NCBI RefSeq assembly: GCF_000211415.1
Contig: NZ_GL890774.1
Location: 565,748-629,747, forward strand
Reading direction: 5' to 3'
DNA from: Enterobacter mori LMG 25706
GTDB taxonomy: Bacteria; Pseudomonadota; Gammaproteobacteria; Enterobacterales; Enterobacteriaceae
Length of the DNA stretch: 64,000 bases
Both the position numbers and the translations under genes were made by a program. Shown here piece after piece: positions 1-8,918 of this stretch. The notes beneath the pieces are model-generated. The model made no database searches. It saw nothing but the letters and a program-made list of their open reading frames with translations, and was not told where the DNA came from. Positions within the stretch are counted from its first letter, which is position 1. The number at the start of each line of letters is the position of its first letter.

Positions 1-2
1 AA

Positions 3-300
3 ATCGGTGAAACCTGCGGTAAAAATCGTGTAGGTCGCATTATGCAACTGAACCGGAGCAAAACCGTTCGACCAAAGAGATCCTGAGATGTCTAAAACGC
101 TATATCGTCCGTGAGCTCTATCCACTGATTTTATCGGACCTCGCACATGCAAATCGTTAGCTTTTGACACAGGAGCGTCAATGCGGTTGCCGAATCGTTC
201 TTCAGTTCGCTAAAAAAAGAGCGGTGCAGAAAACGGATCTATAAAACCCGGGATCTGGCCCGGGCGGATACAGATTGTACCCGTAATGCTAGTATCGGCT
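3..300 (+). pseudogene. Scraps of insertion-sequence transposases
   Basis: Short in-frame stretches of transposase sequence lie next to each other. At about 3-60 one frame reads IGETCGKNRVGRIMQLN, like the middle of IS3-family OrfB. At about 71-163 another frame reads TKEILRCLKRYIVREL, resembling the tail of IS110/IS116-type transposases. At about 180-265 a third frame reads AESFFSSLKKERC followed by RKRIYKTRDLARAD, a typical IS3 OrfB segment. Stops and frame changes separate them, so nothing here can be functional. The IS3 assignment is firm; the IS110 piece is less sure. Confidence 0.7.
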
Positions 301-379
301 CCGTGTAACTGCATTGCACCAGAAAGAGAAAAACGATGCTCTATCTAATATTAAACATGACATTACCTGAGGAAATAAA

Positions 380-1192
380 ATGAGAGTGAAGGTCATAGTA
401 GCGGACATGGACGGAACTTTTCTTGATAACAATAGTGAGTATGACAGGACTCGTTTTATGAACCAGTACTGTAGGATGAAAGAACAGGGAATACGGTTCG
501 TGGTAGCAAGCGGTAATCAGTACTATCAACTTGCATCATTTTTCCCAGGAATCCAAGATGAAATAGCCTTTGTGGCAGAGAATGGCGCCCTAGTTATTGA
601 TTCCGGAAAAGAAATATTTCACGGAGAGTTGAAAGATGGGAGCGCAAAAAAAATTAATCACATACTTGAAAGCTATGGTGATATCAACTTTGTGGTTTGC
701 GGGTTGAAAAGTGCTTGGGTTAAAAAGGGAGTATCTGAGTCATTTCTGCAAAACATGAAAAAATACTATCACCGTTTGAAAGTTGTGAATAGCTATGATC
801 AGATTGAGGATGTTATTTTTAAATATGCCCTGAGCCTAGATGATAAAGCAATCCCTGCCCTTTTAAAAGATTTGAGCACTCAGCTTGAAGCTATAATGAC
901 TCCGGTGACTAGTGGTCATGGTTCTTTGGATTTGATCATTCCCGGCATTCATAAGGCAAGTGGTATTCAACGGTTACTTAGTCGGTGGGATGTGGGTCGC
1001 GAGGAAGTCGTCGCGTTCGGCGATAGTGGAAACGATATTGAAATGCTGACATTCGCGAAATACTCATTTGCTATGCCAAACGCCACTGAAGCGGTCAAAC
1101 GCGTTTCAACTTATACCACTGCAGATAACAACAATTACGGCGTGCTGGTCATGATAGATGAGATCCTGGCAGGGAACAGCCCGTTTCAATAA
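380..1192 (+). CDS. HAD-superfamily sugar phosphatase, YbiV/SupH-like (Cof type)
   Basis: A 270-residue cytosolic phosphatase that probably dephosphorylates sugar phosphates. Visible HAD motifs are DMDGT with Asp9 and Asp11 (nucleophile and acid/base), Ser44 in VASGNQ, Lys192, and GDSGND at 214-219 for magnesium. Length and sequence match Escherichia coli YbiV along the whole chain, including FVAENGAL and SFAMPNA, but with enough differences to suggest a paralogue. An AGGAAAT sequence precedes the ATG. It stands alone, upstream of and convergent with the GH4 gene, and may have belonged to the decayed beta-glucoside locus beside it. Family assignment is firm; the exact substrate is unknown. 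Confidence 0.9.
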   Translation: MRVKVIVADMDGTFLDNNSEYDRTRFMNQYCRMKEQGIRFVVASGNQYYQLASFFPGIQDEIAFVAENGALVIDSGKEIFHGELKDGSAKKINHILESYGDINFVVCGLKSAWVKKGVSESFLQNMKKYYHRLKVVNSYDQIEDVIFKYALSLDDKAIPALLKDLSTQLEAIMTPVTSGHGSLDLIIPGIHKASGIQRLLSRWDVGREEVVAFGDSGNDIEMLTFAKYSFAMPNATEAVKRVSTYTTADNNNYGVLVMIDEILAGNSPFQ

Positions 1193-1441
1193 TAGGAACT
1201 CTCAGCCAGCTGATTTCCAGCTTTAACCCGGGCAAAAAACAGGGGGTTCTGCCCAGTCTTCCCTGAGTCCATTTTGTAAGCTAAAACAGAGTTCCTGTAT
1301 ATAGAACATTAAGTTAGCAATGGTTCCGTGGTATCTCTCCGACCCCGGCTCAACTGATGCAATAGGAAAGCCGGCTGTGGCGCTTACTTCATTCCATCAG
1401 CAAAAAAGCCGTCCATTGACCAGGACGGCAACACTCCAGAA

Positions 1442-2851
1442 TTATGCATGCACTTTGCGATCGTCCAACAGTTGCTCGACACTGTTTACTACTTCAGGCT
1501 TCGTCTGTTCAATTTCTGCAATAATCCCGGCAAATTTCGGTAAGTAGGCTTTATGCGCATACAGCAATTGGTCCAGTACCCTGATCGCCGCCTCACCTGC
1601 TGGGATTAGTGGATTAATGGTAAACGCATGTAATGCAGCACCGTAATCTCCAGTGACGGCTGCCTCAATCACTGTCTCTTCCATCGCTTTCATCAATTGA
1701 ATCATGCCTCTCGCTGCTGGTGGCAATTGGCCCCAGCGTAAGGGTTCCGGTCCGTGCGAGGTAATTGCCGCCGTTACTTCGACTATACAGTCAAAAGGCA
1801 GATCGGCTATCGCGCCATTATTACGGGTGGAGACCACCATCAACTTACCGGTGTTGTTCTGAATCGACGAAATCAGATCACAGGCTGCATCGCTATAGTG
1901 CGCCCCACCACGTAAGCTCAACTCTTCCGGCTTATAGTTAAGGTTTACATCTTTATACAACTCAAACAGGCGCTGCTCGGTCTTTTTCACCACCTCCGCA
2001 CGAGTCTCATAGCTATCGAACCCTTCTACCGCATGTTGCAGCATCGGCTCCTGCAGATAATAATAGCGGTGGTACCCGCAGGGCAGAATCCCCAAATGTT
2101 TAACCTGCTGGTAATAAAAAGGGATCTGATGAATATTTTTTAGTCCTTCATCTGTATTGCGAAGACTCTCAGGTGCATAAATTTTATCAATCAGCTCTGA
2201 GGTAAGTTCATTACCCTTCCGATCCCATACCCTGTGCCAGTGAAAATGATTAAGTCCGGCAAATTTAAACCAGAGATCATCTTCTTTAGCTGCCAGTACC
2301 TCGTATGCCTGGTTGATATGACCAAAGGGTACATTACATAAACCAACGGTTTTTTCCCAGTTACCATATTTAATTGCGGCTTCAGTCACCATTCCTGCGG
2401 GGTTGGTAAAATCGACCAACCAGGCATCCGGACAGAGAGCACGCATATCTTCAATAATTTCCAGTATCACCGGAATGGTGCGAAACGCCTTAAAAATGCC
2501 CCCTGCACCATTGGTCTCCTGCCCAAGTAAACCGTTTGCCAGCGGAATGACTTCATCCTTCAGCCTGGCATCCAGCAAGCCGACTCTAAACTGGGTGGTC
2601 ACGTAGTCAGCCCCTTTAAGTGCTTCTTTTCTGTCGAGCGTTAGATGCACCTGCCAGTCCAGTTTGGCAGCGGCAATCATTCGTTTTGCCATGTTGCCAA
2701 CAATTTCCATTTTTTCGACGCCCTCTTTGATATCTACCAGCCACAACTCGGCGATGGGCAACTGATCCTTGCGAAGAATAAGACCTTCAATCAGTTCAGG
2801 CGTATAACTGGAACCTCCGCCGATAGTGACAATTTTTATCTTATTTTGCAT
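1442..2851 (-). CDS. 6-phospho-beta-glucosidase, glycoside hydrolase family 4
   Basis: A 469-residue NAD+- and divalent-metal-dependent hydrolase that would split PTS-imported phospho-beta-glucosides such as cellobiose-6-phosphate. The dinucleotide loop GGGSSYTPEL is at 11-20. NPAGM at about 150-154, the metal-binding Cys172 in LCNVP and GLNHFHW near 199-205 are the usual family landmarks. It resembles Bacillus LicH and enterobacterial ChbF/CelF; CGYHRYYY and GGAHYSDAACDLISSI favour the LicH side. AAGGAG lies about nine bases upstream of the ATG. The PTS genes that should feed it (upstream on the same strand) are broken, so it looks like the one intact survivor of a cel/lic-type operon. Confidence 0.9.
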   Translation of the reverse strand: MQNKIKIVTIGGGSSYTPELIEGLILRKDQLPIAELWLVDIKEGVEKMEIVGNMAKRMIAAAKLDWQVHLTLDRKEALKGADYVTTQFRVGLLDARLKDEVIPLANGLLGQETNGAGGIFKAFRTIPVILEIIEDMRALCPDAWLVDFTNPAGMVTEAAIKYGNWEKTVGLCNVPFGHINQAYEVLAAKEDDLWFKFAGLNHFHWHRVWDRKGNELTSELIDKIYAPESLRNTDEGLKNIHQIPFYYQQVKHLGILPCGYHRYYYLQEPMLQHAVEGFDSYETRAEVVKKTEQRLFELYKDVNLNYKPEELSLRGGAHYSDAACDLISSIQNNTGKLMVVSTRNNGAIADLPFDCIVEVTAAITSHGPEPLRWGQLPPAARGMIQLMKAMEETVIEAAVTGDYGAALHAFTINPLIPAGEAAIRVLDQLLYAHKAYLPKFAGIIAEIEQTKPEVVNSVEQLLDDRKVHA

Positions 2852-3054
2852 AGTTCAGAACTCCTTCATATTTCAGGTAGGGTGAATAGAAGCTTATCTA
2901 AATACAGGTAATGATATCCTTCACAACATTGTGATTTTATTAAAGAAGATAAAAGATAAAATAAATCAACGTATGTTTGCTTACAGGCATTCATTCGTAA
3001 TAATTATTTCTGGCTGGAAATAAAATGATAAACTGACCCAGAAGAACCGCGCTA

Positions 3055-3224
3055 TTACTTACCCGCAATCACACCATCGGTAATCTCGCGGTCCACACCA
3101 TGAGCGCCCTCGGTAAACATATCCATGATGCTCAGGCCTTTACCTCCTTCATCCCAGCCACCTTCATTCAGGTGGGCAGCAACTGCTCCACCCCATAAAA
3201 ATTAGTTAGCAATTTGTCAGACAT
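3055..3224 (-). pseudogene. N-terminal fragment of a GH1 6-phospho-beta-glucosidase
   Basis: Reading leftward, one frame gives [20 protein letters not shown] and then [20 protein letters not shown] before a stop at 3055. This is the start of a BglA/BglB-type family 1 enzyme. An ATG at 3224 (MSDKLLTNF) with a good Shine-Dalgarno would start it, but a run of T residues is one base short, so frame is lost after about eight codons. Everything beyond about residue 55 of the usual 470 is missing. It sits between the GH4 gene and a PTS IIA remnant, as expected for a decayed beta-glucoside operon. Confidence 0.75.
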
Positions 3225-3559
3225 AATCCTTTCTTTTTGAGCGAGCGATTAACAATCATCCGACAACTTCCGGGTTTTACTAAGTCCTGCACCTCTCGGT
3301 GCAGCAAGAAAAATTCCTTCACCAGTTCGCGGCATAATATGGCATTAATCAGATGATCTTGGGCATGAACAAAGATTAATATGACTGGCATTTTACCGCA
3401 GCCTTCATCAGTACCGATTAGTGTGGTCTGAATCTTGCGCGCATTACGCGCTGCAGTGCTGGCCTGCTCCAGACAGGCAAGAGCTGTTTACGTGCATCCT
3501 GCAGAGCTTGGATCGCCGAAAAGCGGGCTTCTCCTGTATAGATAATTAATTCCCATCAT
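3206..3559 (-). pseudogene. PTS lactose/cellobiose-family IIA component, degenerate
   Basis: The C-terminal part reads MPVILIFVHAQDHLINAIL and CRELVKEFFLLHREVQDL, the diagnostic end of ChbA/CelA-type IIA proteins; the phosphorylated histidine of this family lies in VHAQDHL. The N-terminal part (GEARFSAIQALQDARKQ) is in another frame and part of the middle is lost. Several frameshifts and an in-frame stop make it non-functional. It lies between the GH1 fragment and the IIC remnant, giving the order IIC-IIA-GH1-GH4 of a cellobiose/lichenan operon. Confidence 0.75.
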
Positions 3560-3590
3560 CGTACTCTCCATTTCCAGCATATCTACTATT

Positions 3591-4080
3591 TCATCTCCTC
3601 TGCCTTGGGGGCTCATTTGCCATTTCAGCTTCTTGTTCCAGTAGCTGGCGCTCATACATTTTGAAGAATGGATAGTAAATCAGGGAGGACAAGCCGATCA
3701 GTCCCCCCACCAGCACCACCGCTCGCCAGTCCCAGCCGGTTGACCATGCCGCACCTACCGGCCCCGGAGTAGTCCAGGGAGCCAGCGAGACCACATGGTT
3801 AATAAGATTGGTACGCGTTGCAATCCAGGCTATTACCGCGTTAATTAACGGCGTGGTGATAAACGGGATAAATAACAACGGATTCATTACCACCGGTGAG
3901 CCGAAAATAATCGGTTCATTAATATTAAACATGCTGGGAACAAAGCCAAGACGACCGATGGAACGTAAATGGGCAGAACGTTTTGCAATTATCACAAATA
4001 CTCGAAGGAAAGGAAGTTGAAGCGTTGCCACTAATGTCCGGGGTGTTAATGCTTCGCCAGTCAGTCATTGCCGGGCCTTT
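3591..4080 (-). pseudogene. PTS cellobiose/lichenan IIC permease, C-terminal remnant
   Basis: The readable frame (4031 to 3591) contains VPSMFNINEPIIFGSPVVMN, the signature of lactose/cellobiose-family IIC membrane domains, then membrane segments ending YYPFFKMYERQLLEQE. About 130 C-terminal residues of a protein normally near 440 remain. The upstream part is deleted or scrambled, so transport is not expected. Confidence 0.8.
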
Positions 4081-4274
4081 CCCATCCCTTTAATTCAGAT
4101 TAAATAATTGCGAGGAACAGTTCGAGCACTTTGAGGGAACTTTTTCTCCCATATGTGGTGATTTGTTGTCACCGCATGAAACGAGGTGAGCTTCGTCAAC
4201 GAAACATCTAAGATAATTTGGGGGAAGTGGAAACATAACAGTCCCCCTCGAATGACAGGTTGTGAAATTACTTA

Positions 4275-4308
4275 AATAAAATCCGGCGCAACAACCCCGG
4301 ATTTTATT
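4275..4308. terminator. Perfect 12-bp hairpin, probable bidirectional terminator
   Basis: AATAAAATCCGG at 4275-4286 is exactly complementary to CCGGATTTTATT at 4297-4308 around a ten-base loop, with A/T-rich flanks on both sides. It lies in the otherwise featureless stretch 4081-4404 between the PTS remnant and the IS200 remnant. No protein-like frame was seen in that stretch. Confidence 0.6.
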
Positions 4309-4434
4309 GCCTATAAACTCCCTGCCAGTCTGGGAGTTCCGTAAAGCTTTCAGCTTTGGGCCAGTTATTCACCCCCCTTATGAATTGTTAAAATACCTTG
4401 CGATTTGGCAATTGCAAGAGTCAAACAAGAAATC

Positions 4435-4885
4435 AACAGGGTTCCCTATGGGGGGAAAAAGAGCTTAGCGTGCACCCGATGGAACTATAAATATCACATA
4501 GTTTTTGCTCTGAAATACCGGAGACAGGCGTTCTATGGAGAGAAACGTAGGTCAATAGGTAGCATCCTGAGAAAGTTATGTGAGTGGAAAAACGTACGAA
4601 TTCTGGAAGCGGAATGCTGCGCAGTTTATATCCGCATGCTTGTGGAGATCCCGCCGAAAATGAGAGTGTCGGGCTTTATAGGATATCTGAAGAGAAAAGT
4701 AGACTGATGCTTTTTATGAGCAGTTTGGTGATCTGAAGTCCAAATACAGAAACAGGGAGGTCTGGGAGTTACTACATGGATACACTGGGTAAGAACACGG
4801 CGAAGATACAGGAATACATAAAACACCAGCCTGAAGAGGTTTAAATGGGAGAGCAGTTATCGATCTCTTATCCGGGCACCACTAT
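4435..4885 (+). mobile_element. IS200/IS605-family element, inactive TnpA
   Basis: The frame from about 4445 gives KSLACTRWNYKYHIVFALKY and SIGSILRKLCEWKNVRILEA, very close to IS200 TnpA. The expected HUH motif (DHIHMLVEIPPK) reads VYIRMLVEIPPK, so both catalytic-motif histidines are lost. A stop at about 4707 and later frameshifts split the rest, though YEQFGDLKSKYRNREVW and MGEQLSISYPG can still be read. The start codon is also out of frame. The element is dead. Confidence 0.85.
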
Positions 4886-5040
4886 TCTTTTTTATGCTTG
4901 TTTATGAATCCCTATGTTTTGCAATTCAATAAGTTGGCGTAAAAAGTCTTTCTGATAGGTTTTGATTTATCCCTTCGTATCCGGAGAATTTGGGGTCAGA
5001 TTGAGGGTCATTCAGTTCGACAACTGGAGTGACCCTCACA

Positions 5041-5560
5041 TGTTAACTGACAGCAAAATCCGCTCAGCAAAACCTCTCGCAAAATCATACAAACTCACCG
5101 ACTCGCAAGGCCTGTACTTAGTGGTATCGACCAGCAGCGCTAAGCTGTGGTATTTCCGCTATCGCCTCAATGGTAAAGAAAGCCGTCTGGCCTTTGGCCC
5201 CTCCGCTGTCACGACAGGCGGTGGCTCTGCTGAAACAAATTCAGGCGATTTCCGGTGAATCGGTCTTCGTTTTTCCGGGCGCACATACCCTGAACAAGCC
5301 GATGAGTGAAAACACCATCAACAAGGCGCTACGCGTGATTGGCTACAATACCAAAACCGAAGTCTGCGGCCACGGTTTCAGGGCAATGGCCTGTAGCGCC
5401 CTGAATGAGTCCGGACGCTGGTCAAGGGATGCCATTGAGCGACAGATGAGCCATAAAGAGCGCAACGGTGTTCGGGCTGCCTATGTGCACAAAGCGGAGC
5501 ATCTGGAAGCCAGAATCGAAATGATGCAGTGGTGGTCCGATTATCTTGATAGGTGTAGAA
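5041..5560 (+). pseudogene. P4-type tyrosine integrase with an internal deletion
   Basis: The first about 60 codons (MLTDSKIRSAKPLAKSYKLT onward) form the DUF4102 arm-binding domain typical of P4-like integrases. The sequence then jumps frame directly into the C-terminal catalytic end, with GHGFRAMA (His-x-x-Arg), QMSHKERN and the probable nucleophile Tyr in VRAAYVHKAEHLE. Roughly 200 central residues, including the first catalytic Arg, are missing. The normal tail (MMQWWSDYLD) then runs into unrelated A/T-rich sequence. No tRNA or att repeat was seen beside it. It marks an old genomic-island boundary. Confidence 0.85.
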
Positions 5561-5713
5561 AAGTCTACGTCCCCCCGTATATTTGGAGAGAATATAAAAT
5601 ATTTAAATATTGGATACACAAAATTCCGAGTAGAAAAATCGGCATTTTGTGTGATTTTACATATTAAAAAAATCAAAAACTAGCCATATCCATAGAGTTA
5701 TAATCTATAGCTG

Positions 5714-6637
5714 TTAATTAATTTGGGAAACCCGAAAACCTATGCGAGGGAAGTGAACAACCACCGTTCCAACAATCGCGTCATCCCGTTCAATGGCTAC
5801 TTCATGTGTTGTGAGGATAGCCAAACGTCCCGTCACCGGTTCACGGCCATAGTCGTCTGGAGTGACAGTTACTGTATCCCCCTCAACCAAGTCAAGGGCA
5901 TCTGTGCGATCAACTCTTCGCTGCGGATCCGGCATTGAGATACGTGCGATTTCGTGCGCTTCATCTGATGTAATCTCAGTACGTTTGCCACTCCCGATGG
6001 ACTGAACCCTATTAAGCCATCCATTAAGATTGAAAAATGCCGCTAATACAGGCCCCACGCTTGGTACGTGAGCCAGTACCGTTTCAATTTCCACATAAGC
6101 TTGAAAATCGACTAAACCAGGTTCGTCTCCAAGCAAGAAATGTCTGCCATCGGAGAGCTGTTGTTCGACCAAATCTACATGTGCACGCAACTGCGTGGTC
6201 AAATGTGGAATATCCTGCTCCAGCTGGTCGACCGGCATAAAATCACCGAAATAGGCTTTTCGATCCCGCATCAAATTCTCAGGGAACTGATGAATATTAT
6301 TACCTATCGACAAGCCCGAACTGGCAATGTGTAGGTCGCGGTCACTCCAGGATGAAAGAGCAATTGCAAGCCCTCGGTTTCCTCCGGGGAAAATAGTTGG
6401 TGTCGGGAAACGTCTTTCAAGCTCAACTGCAATAAGGCGAGAATCACAATATATATCTGCTCCTATTTGCATTACCGGGGTTTTACGATATCCACCGGTC
6501 AACGCGGTAAGCCTGGGTTTAGGCATAATCAGCTCTGCTTCTACTGACTGCCATTCCAGGCGCTTTAAGCCAAAGATTAGACGCAGCTTTTTCGCAAACG
6601 GCGAAGCATCAAAATGATGAAGGATAATATCGGACAT
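5714..6637 (-). CDS. Glutathione S-transferase family protein
   Basis: A 307-residue protein with an N-terminal thioredoxin-like GST domain (residues about 1-85: LHHFDASPFAKKLRLIFGLK, with TPVMQIGADIYCDSRLI as the cis-Pro and glutathione-binding loop) and an all-helical C-terminal domain. A further about 75 residues at the C-terminus form a beta-rich extension (DTVTVTPDDYGREPVTGRL) that ordinary GSTs lack. AGGTGAG precedes the ATG. It follows the tetR gene by 56 bases on the same strand and is probably co-transcribed with it. The substrate cannot be told from sequence; detoxification or reduction of an electrophile is likely. Confidence 0.85.
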   Translation of the reverse strand: MSDIILHHFDASPFAKKLRLIFGLKRLEWQSVEAELIMPKPRLTALTGGYRKTPVMQIGADIYCDSRLIAVELERRFPTPTIFPGGNRGLAIALSSWSDRDLHIASSGLSIGNNIHQFPENLMRDRKAYFGDFMPVDQLEQDIPHLTTQLRAHVDLVEQQLSDGRHFLLGDEPGLVDFQAYVEIETVLAHVPSVGPVLAAFFNLNGWLNRVQSIGSGKRTEITSDEAHEIARISMPDPQRRVDRTDALDLVEGDTVTVTPDDYGREPVTGRLAILTTHEVAIERDDAIVGTVVVHFPRIGFRVSQIN

Positions 6638-6693
6638 AGACTCACCTGTTTACAGATAAAAGAAATGATTATTCAGCGGCCCATCCCGACGGG

Positions 6694-7257
6694 TCAGGCG
6701 CGCACCGCTTGCCAAAAGGCTTGCCACCCTAATCTGCGCCACACAGGGGCTTCCTGGGGGCTATCCTGGCAATGATTGATGACCATATCGGCGATTGAGT
6801 CGATTAGTTGTCCTATAAACTCTTCAGGCTGTGGGCGTACTACATTTTGTACAATGCCAGCACGCACGATATATCTAAAATCCTCAAACATCTCCCATGA
6901 AGCCACTCTGGTTTCATCCAGCAGCTTGTCCCAAGAGTTGAGATACCGCGCAACCCTATATTTTTTGGGGGAAGTCATTCCCCAATCAATATAGGCATGC
7001 CAAAAATGCCTGAGTTCGCTCTCCACCGAACCAGTTAAATCTATAGAGACCATATCTCTAAATTCGCTCTTGATACAAAGATAGAGCTGATTGAAAAGGT
7101 GCTCTTTCGTTGAGAAATAAACAAACAATGTCCCGTCCCCAATTCCAGCCATTCGGGCGATTTTGGCGGTTGGCGCGGAGAGGCCCAATTCTGAAACAGC
7201 TTCAAGGGCTGCATCCAGGATCGCGTTACGTTTTACTTCGCTCAAAGGTCGAGCCAT
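6694..7257 (-). CDS. TetR/AcrR-family transcriptional regulator
   Basis: A 187-residue repressor. The N-terminal helix-turn-helix covers about residues 10-55 (AILDAALEAVSELGLSAPTA, then GDGTLFVYFSTKEHLFNQLY), followed by a helical ligand-binding domain. It is the first gene before the GST gene, and a 24-bp palindrome lies 13 bases before its start codon, so autoregulation of a two-gene tetR-GST operon is the simplest model. The ligand is unknown. Confidence 0.9.
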   Translation of the reverse strand: MARPLSEVKRNAILDAALEAVSELGLSAPTAKIARMAGIGDGTLFVYFSTKEHLFNQLYLCIKSEFRDMVSIDLTGSVESELRHFWHAYIDWGMTSPKKYRVARYLNSWDKLLDETRVASWEMFEDFRYIVRAGIVQNVVRPQPEEFIGQLIDSIADMVINHCQDSPQEAPVWRRLGWQAFWQAVRA

Positions 7258-7269
7258 AACTGCCTCTTT

Positions 7270-7293
7270 AAATGAGTGACTAGGCGGTCATTT
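7270..7293. promoter_or_regulatory. Palindrome before the tetR gene, probable operator
   Basis: The sequence has the form AAATGA-N2-G-N-CTAG-N-C-N2-TCATTT, a 24-bp near-perfect inverted repeat centred on CTAG. Its position just upstream of tetR fits a TetR-family autoregulatory operator. No second copy was noticed nearby. Confidence 0.55.
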
Positions 7294-7294
7294 T

Positions 7295-7615
7295 ATGTTA
7301 ACTAAGATGACTAAGCAAGACCTGGATTGTCATTCCGTGCTATCGCCTACAGCAGGTCAGCGGTCAAAAGAAGCTGAATGTTGCTGCATCGTACCGAATT
7401 GCAAACCTGGGTTTGGGCATCGCACCGATGCCAAGATCGTGAGGTTCTGTAGTCAGAGTTGCGCTGAGTATCATGTTCTCATGCTTATTCCAAAATATAA
7501 ATGCTCGCCGGTCCAACAAAAACGATACATACCCTACATTCATCAGGATACATTGAATAATCATCTGAAAATAATGGCGAAATAGAAAATCTTATTTCAT
7601 GAAGGAGATTTCTCA
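7295..7615. other. No recognisable gene
   Basis: A 96-codon open frame (7295-7585, +) runs through this stretch but resembles nothing I know and has no convincing ribosome-binding site; it contains several Cys/His residues without a clear zinc-finger spacing. The last bases hold the Shine-Dalgarno (AAGGAG near 7602) for the next gene. Confidence 0.4.
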
Positions 7616-8282
7616 TGCCAATTAAAATAATAAATACGGTGAATACGATACAACACCAGACTGGATGACTATACAAGAAGCGGTTAAACTTGCAAACAAA
7701 ACAATGAAAGAAAAAATAAAAGATAGCGACATATATCGCAATGCATTACATGGCTCCATATCTCTTTCAATATACTTTCAGCCTCCTTTTATAATGAGAA
7801 AAATAAAATTATCAAATGAAAAATCAATACTAAAACCTATCGAAGACTCGTTGCTATCTCGACTCTGTTTTCTTGACAAAAAATCTTTTCTTGATGGCCT
7901 AGGGTTAATGCTTAGCACTGAGGGAAAGTATCTCTATGCCACACATCAAATTATTGACAAAAAGTTAATTGGATATGAGCACGTTCTTATCCAGAGATTA
8001 CTCGCGAATTCCCTGAAAATACACAAACCAATTATTGGAATATATGCCATTAACTATGGCATTACTGTATCTGTATCTGTATCTGTATCTGTATCTGTAT
8101 TCGGGGAAATTTCCCAGATCTTTTCTAAAATGGAATGGATTGAGAGAATACAACAACAAATTAAAAGGCTTCCAGATAGTTTTTCATCCATGATAGCGGC
8201 TCAAATCCCTTCCCAAAATTGGAATGATTATTGTTCTAAAGAATTTTTTCCTCTTTATGACGTAACACAAACTCCAGTTTAG
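7616..8282 (+). pseudogene. Unrecognised protein with a frameshift after about eight codons
   Basis: A strong AAGGAG precedes an ATG at 7616 (MPIKIIN), but coding quality moves one frame over at about 7635, where EYDTTPDWMTIQEAVKLANK continues into a 205-codon open frame ending at 8282. One base lost or gained in an A/T-rich run explains this. I do not recognise the family. The product would be a soluble protein of about 220 residues with an N-terminal helical segment that resembles the excisionase/MerR-like start of phage-associated proteins. It carries six CTGTAT units encoding a (Val-Ser)n stretch. If the frameshift is real, only translation from the internal ATG at 7665 would give product. 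Confidence 0.5.
8065..8100 (+). repeat. Six tandem copies of CTGTAT inside the coding frame
   Basis: Exactly six CTGTAT hexamers occur in a row and are read as alternating Val and Ser. Because the unit is six bases, gain or loss of copies would change protein length without changing frame. Short tandem arrays like this are prone to slippage. Confidence 0.9.
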
Positions 8283-8487
8283 GGACATAGAAGGCACCTT
8301 CACCGGGATTTACCGACCATTGTAACCCCTGCGCCTCCAGAGAGGCTGAGAGCGCGTTTTCCAGCCGATCCCAGTCGGCGTCGCTTCCCATGCGCTTTTC
8401 AGGACGGGTGGATAACTTGATTGCGACCTCTTCAAATCCAAACTGCTTATAAATATCAAGCACCAGCTGAAGGATACTTTTACACTC
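8262..8487 (-). pseudogene. Fragment of a threonyl-tRNA synthetase
   Basis: Read leftward, this frame gives [37 protein letters not shown] and [15 protein letters not shown]. These match the class II catalytic core of ThrRS (E. coli has [12 protein letters not shown] and GEGAFYGPKIEFTL). Only about 75 codons remain; the sequence before residue 28 and after VLR of the 110-codon open frame is unrelated. It is too diverged from the normal enterobacterial enzyme to be a recent copy and probably derives from a second, horizontally acquired thrS. The highly conserved Gly of FYGPK is replaced by Val. It is non-functional. Confidence 0.8.
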
Positions 8488-8918
8488 CCCCTCTATCTCA
8501 TATCTGACATTAGCGGAGAATGTCCTTCGACACTCCCCGCTAATTTTAAAACGAACGGTGTTGAGCACCGTTCTTAATCACCTCGCCAGAACCTACCGAA
8601 GTTGGTGCTGATTTATTAGCGCTGATTTATGGGGATCCCTCAGCAGCCTAGCCGGGAGTTTTCGATAGGCAAATAAAGCCACCCCTGTTTGCTGAGCACA
8701 GCCAGTAACAGTAATTGTTAAAGCAGCAACGATAACAAGCTTATTAACAATTTACCTTTTGATAGTAAATAGCAATAATGAAAATCAACAATGGCACTTT
8801 ACGGATGGTAATAGCACTTACCAAAGTAAGCATTATTACTTCTGGTGTGAGATTTTTACAAAAATCAAGGTAGTGACATCCATAATGTAACGCCACTACC
8901 TATCATTATATTAAAAAA
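8488..8918. other. Intergenic region without a recognised gene
   Basis: A/T-rich sequence between the ThrRS fragment and the small lipoprotein gene. I saw no convincing coding frame or strong hairpin. Confidence 0.4.

Noticed and set aside
7295-7585. 96-codon frame with several Cys and His residues
   Set aside because: Residue spacing does not form a recognisable metal site and there is no ribosome-binding site.
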